Part shown: piece after piece, positions 43,982-51,124 of the stretch
How the letters are laid out: every line of letters starts with the position of its first letter
Numbering within the stretch: the first letter of the stretch is position 1
DNA from: CAWCOU01 sp963797335
Lineage (GTDB): Bacteria > Pseudomonadota > Gammaproteobacteria > JAURND01
Direction: 5' to 3'
DNA: 64,000 bases
Assembly (NCBI GenBank): GCA_963797335.1
Contig: CAWCOU010000008.1
Span: forward strand, 124,001-188,000
Notes under the pieces: model-generated
Told to the model about the DNA's origin: nothing
Databases searched by the model: none
Seen by the model: the letters and a program-made list of their open reading frames with translations, nothing else
Made by a program: the position numbers and the translations under genes

Positions 43982-44067
43982 CGTCGTCCCGCGGCTTGTC
44001 CGCGGGATCCAGGAAAAGCTAATAGAAGACTCGTTACTGGATCCCGCGGACAAGCCGCGGGACGACG
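43982..44067. repeat. Family D palindromic repeat, intact 30-bp arms
   Basis: Arms of about 30 bp (CGTCGTCCCGCGGCTTGTCC and on through GCGGGATCCA) form a perfect inverted repeat around 26 bp. Each arm is itself palindromic (CCGCGG, CGCGG...CCGCG). The element sits between hipB and the convergent end of uvrB; the same sequence type has been interrupted by an insertion at 46249-46370. With repeat C and the hip promoter it accounts for the 43829-44137 gap. Confidence 0.75.
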
Positions 44068-44137
44068 CCTACGGGGAAGCATTTTTCCCCGGACAGTAGT
44101 GAGGTAGCGTGCGGATAGTTATCTTTATAACTGCGGA

Positions 44138-46153
44138 TCATTCCGCCTGCGTAAAAGACAGCCGGCGGATGTGTTGGATTTGATCGCGGATTTGCGCAGC
44201 TTCTTCAAATTCCAGATTTTTGGCATGGGTATACATTTTTTCTTCCAACTCTTTGAGCTTTTTAGCTAGCGCTTTTCCGGAAAGCGCTTGATAAACGGCT
44301 GCTTCTTCAGCGACTTTATCGGAATGCTGGCGGGCTCGGGGTGATAATTCTTCGCTGGTTTCTAAAATAACCTTTACCGCTTTTTCTATGCCTTTAGGCG
44401 TGATATGGTGTTTTTTATTATATTCCGTTTGAATCGTCCGGCGGCGATTGGTTTCGGAGATGGCTTTCTCCATGGAGGGAGTCATGCGATCGGCGTACAT
44501 AATCACCTTACCGTGAAGATTACGCGCGGCGCGGCCAATGGTTTGAATCAGCGAACGCTCTGAACGTAAAAAACCTTCTTTATCGGCATCTAAAATCGCG
44601 ACTAGCGAAACCTCCGGCAAATCCAAACCCTCGCGTAATAAATTAATTCCCACCAACACATCAAAGGTACCCAAACGTAAATCCCGAAGAATTTCCACAC
44701 GTTCAATCGCATCAATGTCTGAATGTAAATAACGCACTTTTACCCGGTGTTCACTCAAATAATCCGTTAAATCTTCCGCCATTCGTTTCGTCAAGGTAGT
44801 CACTAATACACGTTCTTTTTGTTGCACCCGCAAATGAATTTCGGAGAGTAAATCGTCCACTTGCGAGGCCACTGGGCGGACTTCAATTTCTGGATCAATT
44901 AAACCAGTCGGCCGCACCAATAATTCCACAATTTGGTCGGAGCGATTGCGCTCAAATTCACTGGGTGTCGCCGATACGTAAATGGTTTGCGGCGCTAAAT
45001 GCTCAAATTCATCAAAACGTAATGGCCGATTATCCAAGGCCGAAGGTAAACGAAAGCCATATTCCACTAACGTTTCTTTACGAGAGCGATCACCACGATA
45101 CATCGCCCCTAATTGCGGCACGGTGACGTGTGATTCGTCGATAATTAATAGTGCATCGTTGGGCAAATAATCGATCAACGTCGGTGGTGGTTCACCAGCG
45201 CCACGACCAGATAAATAGCGCGAATAATTTTCAATGCCATTACAATACCCCAGCTCTAAAATCATCTCCAAATCATATCGCGTCCGTTGTTCTAAACGTT
45301 GCGCCTCTACCAACTTATTGAGCTGGTGAAGCTGAGTCAGGCGTTCGGCCAATTCTTCTTTAATAAAATCCACCGCATCAAGCAATCGCTGCCTGGGCGT
45401 GACATAATGGCTTTTGGGAAAAATCGTTAAACGCGGGGTTTTTCGCAGTATTTCACCCGTCAGCGGATCAAAATACGATAAACTTTCGATTTCATTATCG
45501 AATAATTGAATACGAACGGCTTCAGACTCTGATTCCGCAGGAAAAATATCAACCACGTCGCCATGCACCCGATAAGTGGCACGACGAAAATCAACGTCAT
45601 TACGTTGGTATTGCAATTCCGCCAATCGTCGCAATAAATCGCGTTGCTCAATGGTATCGCCCCGACTTAAATGCAATACCATACTCAACGTCAGCTCTGG
45701 ATCACCTAATCCGTAAATGGCCGATACGGTCGCGACAATAATCACATCTTTTCGCTGCAACAAGGCTTTAGTGGCCGACAAACGCATTTGTTCAATTTGA
45801 TCGTTGATAGAAGCGTCTTTTTCGATATAGGTATCAGACGAAGGCACATACGCTTCTGGCTGATAATAATCGTAATACGAAACAAAATATTCCACCGCAT
45901 TATTAGGAAAAAAGCTGCGCATTTCGGCGTATAACTGCGCGGCGAGTGTTTTATTGGGTGCCAATACCAATGTTGGCCGCTGCACTTGCGCGATGACATG
46001 GGCAACCGTAAACGTTTTACCCGAACCGGTGACCCCCAATAAGGTTTGATAAGACAGCCCTTGCTCCAAACCCGTCACCAGCCCGGCAATGGCTTGAGGC
46101 TGATCCCCGGCCGGTTGATAACTGGCTTGTAATTCTAAAACCTTAGCTTGCAT
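44138..46153 (-). CDS. uvrB: Excinuclease ABC subunit B
   Basis: UvrB is the damage-verifying helicase of nucleotide excision repair. LLGVTGSGKTFTVAHVIAQV is Walker A (residues ~37-56), YYDYYQPEAYVPSSDTYIEK the beta-hairpin, LLIIDESHVTVPQLGAMY the DEAD-like motif II, and LREGLDLPEVSLVAILDADK then IQTIGRAARN the C-terminal helicase motifs. The C-terminal UVR motif (LEEKMYTHAKNLEFEEAAQI) that binds UvrC is present. 671 residues, normal. Single gene. Confidence 0.98.
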   Translation of the reverse strand: MQAKVLELQASYQPAGDQPQAIAGLVTGLEQGLSYQTLLGVTGSGKTFTVAHVIAQVQRPTLVLAPNKTLAAQLYAEMRSFFPNNAVEYFVSYYDYYQPEAYVPSSDTYIEKDASINDQIEQMRLSATKALLQRKDVIIVATVSAIYGLGDPELTLSMVLHLSRGDTIEQRDLLRRLAELQYQRNDVDFRRATYRVHGDVVDIFPAESESEAVRIQLFDNEIESLSYFDPLTGEILRKTPRLTIFPKSHYVTPRQRLLDAVDFIKEELAERLTQLHQLNKLVEAQRLEQRTRYDLEMILELGYCNGIENYSRYLSGRGAGEPPPTLIDYLPNDALLIIDESHVTVPQLGAMYRGDRSRKETLVEYGFRLPSALDNRPLRFDEFEHLAPQTIYVSATPSEFERNRSDQIVELLVRPTGLIDPEIEVRPVASQVDDLLSEIHLRVQQKERVLVTTLTKRMAEDLTDYLSEHRVKVRYLHSDIDAIERVEILRDLRLGTFDVLVGINLLREGLDLPEVSLVAILDADKEGFLRSERSLIQTIGRAARNLHGKVIMYADRMTPSMEKAISETNRRRTIQTEYNKKHHITPKGIEKAVKVILETSEELSPRARQHSDKVAEEAAVYQALSGKALAKKLKELEEKMYTHAKNLEFEEAAQIRDQIQHIRRLSFTQAE

Positions 46154-46248
46154 TTGAACCCATCTCTTTAAAAATATTTGACTCAGCCAGTTACAGTAGC
46201 ATCAGAAAACAATGTAAGCCAAATCTTTGTAACTGCCACCCCCAACTC

Positions 46249-46370
46249 CGTCGTCCTGCGGCTTGTCCCATTAGTATCTACACAAGTAAGCACACTCCTT
46301 CTCCCCCTTGTGGGAGAAGGAGTTTTCTACTTGTGTAGATACTAATGGGCTTGTCCGCAGGACGACATGC
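46249..46370. repeat. Family D palindrome split by an insertion
   Basis: Left part CGTCGTCCTGCGGCTTGTCC ends at 46268 and right part GGCTTGTCCGCAGGACGAC starts at 46348. Removing 46269-46356 restores CGTCCTGCGGCTTGTCCGCA and the rest of a clean family-D palindrome. This and the inserted element account for most of the 46154-46466 gap; no gene is seen. Confidence 0.75.
46269..46347. mobile_element. 79-bp MITE-like element with 20-bp TIRs and 9-bp target duplication
   Basis: The termini CATTAGTATCTACACAAGTA and its exact complement (46269-46288 and 46328-46347) are perfect 20-bp inverted repeats. The element is flanked by a direct repeat GGCTTGTCC at 46260-46268 and 46348-46356, as expected of a transposase-made target duplication. 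The interior carries a second hairpin (CTCCTTCTCCC with GGGAGAAGGAG). It is too short to code for anything, so it would be moved in trans. Confidence 0.75.
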
Positions 46371-46466
46371 CAGTAGTTACAAATCTTTTAAGGTCTTGAA
46401 CTGAGGGATGCTTTTCGATCGGAATTATGGCATAGTAACCGCTCATTTCCCTCGCTGAATCTAACT

Positions 46467-47684
46467 ATGGCTATCAATCTCTCGCATAAAATTGAACGAA
46501 TTAAACCCTCTGCCACCCTCAGCGTGGCCAACCGCGCTGCTGAACTAAAAGCAGCGGGGCAAGACATTATTGACCTAAGCATAGGCGAGCCGGATTTCGA
46601 TATCCCGACCTTTGTCAAAGAAGCAGCCATCGAAGCCCTCCAACGCGGTTTTACCAAATACACCGCCGTCGACGGTATCACACCGCTAAAAGAAGCCATT
46701 ATTAATAAATTCTGCCGAGAAAATCAGCTTTCTTACGAAAAAGATCAGATTATTGTCAGCTCAGGCGCCAAGCAAAGTCTATCCAATCTCTTCACCGCCC
46801 TCCTAAATCCCGGCGACGAGGTGATTGTGCCCGCCCCTTATTGGGTTTCTTACCCCGATATGGTCTTGCTGGCAGATGGCCTACCCGTGACTTTACGCAC
46901 GCAAATCGATCAGCGGTTTAAAATTTCACCTGCGCAATTAGAGGGCGCCATCACCCCCCAAACTCGCTTATTAATTTTAAACAGCCCTTCCAACCCTTCC
47001 GGCATGGTTTATAGTCGTGAAGAGTTAAAAGAGCTGGGCCAGGTGCTGAATCAACACCCAAAGGTCATGGTGGTCACTGACGATATTTACGAGCATATTC
47101 TTTTCTGCGACCAACCCTTTGCCAATATCGTGAATGCTTGCCCAGAATTATACGATCGTACCATGGTCATTAATGGGGTATCCAAGGCTTATGCCATGAC
47201 TGGTTTTCGCATCGGCTATACCGCCGGCCCTAAAGCCGTGATTGCCGCCATGAAGAAAGTCCAATCGCAAACCACATCCAACCCCTGCTCCATCTCCCAA
47301 TATGCTGCACTGGCGGCATTGACCGGCGATCAAACTTGCGTTCAAGTCATGGCGCAGGAATTCAAACGTCGTCACGACTTCTTTAACACCGAACTGAATA
47401 AGATCCCCGGTTTAACTTGTCTGCCCTGTGATGGCGCTTTCTATTGCTTTGTCTACATAGAACAATTATTGCACGAAGACGGTATTAAAACCGATCTGGA
47501 ATTCGCCGATTATCTACTGAAAGAAGCACAAGTAGCCACCGTGCCAGGCTCCGCTTTTGGCACCCCGGGTTACTTACGCTTATCTTTCGCCACCGATATG
47601 GCCTCATTGCAAACTGCCGTGGCGCGCATACAAACGGCGATATCCCGCCTTCATGCGCTTAATTGCAACTCCCATTCTGTATAA
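46467..47684 (+). CDS. aspC: Aspartate aminotransferase (class I, subgroup Ib-like)
   Basis: A PLP enzyme making aspartate/oxaloacetate and glutamate/2-oxoglutarate interconversion. LSIGEPDFDIP near residue 34, SSGAKQSLSNLFTALLNPGD near residue 96, LNSPSNPSGMVY near 171, and VINGVSKAYAMTGFRIGYTA with the PLP-binding Lys near residue 239, then LRLSFATDM with the substrate-binding Arg, fit the AspC group close to thermophilic/rhizobial AAT. 405 residues, normal. Some homologues accept prephenate or aromatic acids, so the exact substrate is less certain than the reaction. Gene symbol by family. Confidence 0.9.
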   Translation: MAINLSHKIERIKPSATLSVANRAAELKAAGQDIIDLSIGEPDFDIPTFVKEAAIEALQRGFTKYTAVDGITPLKEAIINKFCRENQLSYEKDQIIVSSGAKQSLSNLFTALLNPGDEVIVPAPYWVSYPDMVLLADGLPVTLRTQIDQRFKISPAQLEGAITPQTRLLILNSPSNPSGMVYSREELKELGQVLNQHPKVMVVTDDIYEHILFCDQPFANIVNACPELYDRTMVINGVSKAYAMTGFRIGYTAGPKAVIAAMKKVQSQTTSNPCSISQYAALAALTGDQTCVQVMAQEFKRRHDFFNTELNKIPGLTCLPCDGAFYCFVYIEQLLHEDGIKTDLEFADYLLKEAQVATVPGSAFGTPGYLRLSFATDMASLQTAVARIQTAISRLHALNCNSHSV

Positions 47685-47866
47685 CCGTAACAGCTCAACC
47701 CCAGGATGGAAACGTTCGTATTTTGCCGATTTTGGTGAGAAAATTTTTCTTAAAATGCTCACATACTTAGGTTTGCTGCGCTTTTTCGAAAACTTTTCTC
47801 ACCAAACTCCTCTAAAATACTACCGTTTGTGCCAAAGATAGGGGGTGCCTGAGCTCACGTATAACC

Positions 47867-48064
47867 TTAACCCGGTACTACGACTTCCTTTTTATCATGT
47901 TTAACCGGCGGCAATTGCACGGCGCCCCCTGGTGCCTGGCCCGTGTAGAACAGCGTTGCCTTTTCCTTTGGAGGACCGCCGTAGGGGTAATAGGTTCCCG
48001 GCTTGCAACCGCCGATGCCGACAAATAAAGACCCTACTACTAAAGTAAAAATAATCTTATACAT
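47867..48064 (-). CDS. Small lipoprotein, 65 aa
   Basis: The N-terminus IIFTLVVGSLFVGIGGC is a lipoprotein signal peptide ending in a lipobox-like G-I-G-G-C with the acylated Cys near residue 20. The mature ~45 residues are Pro/Gly-rich (YYPYGGPPKEK, QLPPVKHDKKE) and have no recognised domain. The ATG at 48064 follows AGGAGTTAT. It lies downstream of the first inverse autotransporter gene on the same strand, 130 bases away, so it may or may not be co-transcribed. Confidence 0.75.
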   Translation of the reverse strand: MYKIIFTLVVGSLFVGIGGCKPGTYYPYGGPPKEKATLFYTGQAPGGAVQLPPVKHDKKEVVVPG

Positions 48065-48196
48065 ATAACTCCTCTTTTTTTTAAGGGTTCATACTGGCCC
48101 CACTCCTGGGAGCGCGGCGGCTCCCTGAGGTGCAGAATCAAGAAGAACAGATGCATTGCCCCAGCATTAATACCGCAACAAGGTTAGGCCAGGACT

Positions 48197-50944
48197 CTAA
48201 TGAATACTGTTCGGATTATTTATAAATTGAGAGCCCGTGAGATCCACTGAGCTGACACCCGTGGTTTCAATACCAAAATTACCATTGTTGGCAAAAGTTG
48301 AATTAATTGCCCTTAGGATCAATGTCCCTGTGGGATTTTCGGCAAAAATCCCATCATTCGCATTCTCGTTAAACGTTGAGTTATTGGTCGTCAGGTTAAA
48401 TGTGTCAGTTGAGAAATTTTGGGCAAAAATCCCATCACCCTCATTCCCGGTAGCAGCTGATCCATTCTCATTAAACTCTGAGTTATTGGCTATGAGGTTA
48501 AATGTGCCAGTTGAGAAATTTTCAGCAAAAATCCCATTCTGGTTATTGCCGTTAAAGGTGGAGTTATTGGCTGTTAGGTTAAATGAACCAGAGCTGAGAA
48601 CATCAATCCCATCCCCGCCATTCCCATTAAATGTTGAATTATTGACTGTTATGTCAAATTTGCCACTTGAGAAACTATCGGCAAAAATCCCATCCAGGCC
48701 ATTCTCATTAAACGTGGAGTTATTGGTTGTTAAATTAGTTGTGCCCCCACCACTAATGTTAAGACCATCACCATTGATATTCCCATTAAAAGTCGAATTA
48801 TAGGTAGTTAGAGTAAACAGGCCTGGATTAGAGATTTGAACGCCATGAGTCGTATTTCCATTAGCGGTCGAATTTTTGAGGGTCATATTTATTGTTCCAC
48901 TATCACCGATTTGAATGCCGTTGACATTGTTCTCATTGAAGCTTGAATGATCGATGAATATATTAGCTATGCTGTTAATCTGCAAATTCATACCAATATC
49001 GTTCCCATTAAAGCTGGATTTTTTGATGAATAAATTGAATAATTCGCCGTTATCCCCCGCGTTTTGTTCTATTTCAAGACCCGGGTCGAAGTTGTCATTC
49101 AATTGAGAAGATTCTATGGCTATATTGAGAAAACTGTTGGGGTTATCAGTATCGGATACGCTGATACCACCGCCGTTCACGTTATTATCAAAGGAAGAAT
49201 GACGAATAACCAGATTCGTTTGGGCATTGGTATTGTCTGTGATGTTAATGAAAGCACCATCTAAAAGATTGTTGTCAAATGCAGAGCGATTAATAGATAG
49301 GTTCAATATGGGGTTCGTGGCGTCAAAAACCAAAACATCCAGACCGTTGTTACCATTGTCATTGAGGCTGGAATAATTAATAGCGGCATTCATCACACTA
49401 CCTTCGCCGGTTTCCTCCAAGACAAGGCCATTACCAGCGTTATTATTTAACGTCGAAGTATTCAGCAACAGATTGAGTGTGCCACCGCCGTTATTGTCAG
49501 CCTCTATCGCGTTGCCAAATCCGGTATTACTGATATCGGTGTTATTTACCTTCATACTAACCTGGCCGGTCTCTTCATTATCCAGCAACATGGCATCACC
49601 AGCCTCACTGTTACCGCCCATGATTCGAATAGAAGTCACGACAATGTCAGAATTACCGGAGTTGACCGTCCAAACAAAACCGTTTAGCTCACTTTCTGAC
49701 TCAAAATCAAACACCGGTCGATTATCACCGCTGGCTGGCTGCACGAATAATCTGCCCTTGTAGCTTTGTCGCCCGTAGAGGCTGTCATTCATGTGGTCAA
49801 GGTCAATTTCAGTGGCGGAAACATAAGGACCCAAATTACCATTAAAGAAGAAGTTGGTATTACCCTTACCATTCGCATCATCGACGTTCGATTGGTTCAA
49901 ACCAATATAAGGATGTTCGTAAGTGCCCTCACCCGTGACCACACCGGGAGCAGGATCATCGGGTAAGAAGAACGAAATATCATCCATGACCACACCAAAA
50001 TCGCCAGTCGCTTTGGTTTGTCTCAGAATGGGTTGTGCCGTATGTGAACCGCCACCCACTGCAATCAAGTTACGCTGAATGGGATCGACCATCCGTTGCG
50101 TGAGATCACCGGAGAAGCGCTGCGGCGTGTGGCGGCCGCCGAAGTGATAAGCCAGGCCTACTTTAACCGTATTGTGTGCCCAGTTGTCATAACCCTCACT
50201 GACATCGACATCTAAACGGTCAGTCACTGGCAGTTCGAGACGCGCTACACCGCCGGTAATATCCTGCGCATCTTTAGGGCTGAAGTGATAACCACCGAGG
50301 TAAATTTTAGGACTATCTTTGACGGGTAAGCGGAAACCGAACTGCACATCTTCACCGACACCAACCGATTCATAGGTATTAAACAGCTGATCGTATTCGG
50401 TGTGTTCGACAAAACTGACCGAATCGTAATCGTCAAGGTCACTACCAAAAGCACTACCCGTAGCAACCCGCTGAGAGCCGGTGGGAATGTACACGTTAGC
50501 ACTAAAATCTACCGTATCACCTAACCGCTCCACACCCGGGCTGACGAACCAGAAAGAATGACCCGCAGGGGAATGGTTGTAATCCCCGAACACATAAGCG
50601 CCTAACAGGCCGTTATCGGTTAACTTACGTCCACCCAAACCCAGTGCCGCAGAATAATCATTCCCATTATGGTAAAGCGCCTGAGGATCCACATAAAAAA
50701 AGCCGGTGCTCTGACCTGCCAGCGGTAACATCGCATCGCCATACCCCGTGGTGAGATCACCGCTTAACCCAGTGATGGATACACCCGGCGTGTAAGGAAG
50801 AAACGCATTGGCATTACTCGCATCCGTATAGGAATTCGCAAACGCATGGCCCACCAAAAAGAAACAGCTGCCGACAACGGCGCTCTTGCTCAATTTTTGG
50901 CAGTTATAGAGAAATGAAGAAGGAAAAAAAGAATACTGTGCCAT
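48197..50944 (-). CDS. Inverse autotransporter (intimin/invasin-type barrel) with beta-helix-like passenger, copy 1
   Basis: 915 residues. A signal peptide (to about residue 36) is followed by an inverse-autotransporter beta-barrel (~45-290): SITGLSGDLTTGYGDAMLPL, GFFYVDPQALYHNGNDYSAA, GLGGRKLTDNGLLGAYVFGD, YDNWAHNTVKVGLAYHFGG. After a linker (~290-400) the C-terminal passenger is made of Asn-rich repeats (NNSTFNGNGGDGI, FNLTANNSTF, about 26 residues per unit), as in right-handed beta-helices, instead of the Ig-like domains of intimin. The barrel inserts in the outer membrane and exposes the passenger, so adhesion is the likely role. It has no LysM or lectin domain that I can see. The paralogue lies immediately upstream. 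Confidence 0.88.
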   Translation of the reverse strand: MAQYSFFPSSFLYNCQKLSKSAVVGSCFFLVGHAFANSYTDASNANAFLPYTPGVSITGLSGDLTTGYGDAMLPLAGQSTGFFYVDPQALYHNGNDYSAALGLGGRKLTDNGLLGAYVFGDYNHSPAGHSFWFVSPGVERLGDTVDFSANVYIPTGSQRVATGSAFGSDLDDYDSVSFVEHTEYDQLFNTYESVGVGEDVQFGFRLPVKDSPKIYLGGYHFSPKDAQDITGGVARLELPVTDRLDVDVSEGYDNWAHNTVKVGLAYHFGGRHTPQRFSGDLTQRMVDPIQRNLIAVGGGSHTAQPILRQTKATGDFGVVMDDISFFLPDDPAPGVVTGEGTYEHPYIGLNQSNVDDANGKGNTNFFFNGNLGPYVSATEIDLDHMNDSLYGRQSYKGRLFVQPASGDNRPVFDFESESELNGFVWTVNSGNSDIVVTSIRIMGGNSEAGDAMLLDNEETGQVSMKVNNTDISNTGFGNAIEADNNGGGTLNLLLNTSTLNNNAGNGLVLEETGEGSVMNAAINYSSLNDNGNNGLDVLVFDATNPILNLSINRSAFDNNLLDGAFINITDNTNAQTNLVIRHSSFDNNVNGGGISVSDTDNPNSFLNIAIESSQLNDNFDPGLEIEQNAGDNGELFNLFIKKSSFNGNDIGMNLQINSIANIFIDHSSFNENNVNGIQIGDSGTINMTLKNSTANGNTTHGVQISNPGLFTLTTYNSTFNGNINGDGLNISGGGTTNLTTNNSTFNENGLDGIFADSFSSGKFDITVNNSTFNGNGGDGIDVLSSGSFNLTANNSTFNGNNQNGIFAENFSTGTFNLIANNSEFNENGSAATGNEGDGIFAQNFSTDTFNLTTNNSTFNENANDGIFAENPTGTLILRAINSTFANNGNFGIETTGVSSVDLTGSQFINNPNSIH

Positions 50945-51124
50945 GCTGCGACCTCCTGGAGTGCAAAATGAAATGTTAGATTTGAATCAAGTAATTATCA
51001 CAACATTGAAAACCATTTGCAAGCCCCCCTGGAAGCACGAGCGGCTCCAGAAATGCGGAATCAAGAAAAACAGAAACATTGCCCCAGCATTCATACTGGG
51101 GCAATGTAATGTAAGGACGAGGCT

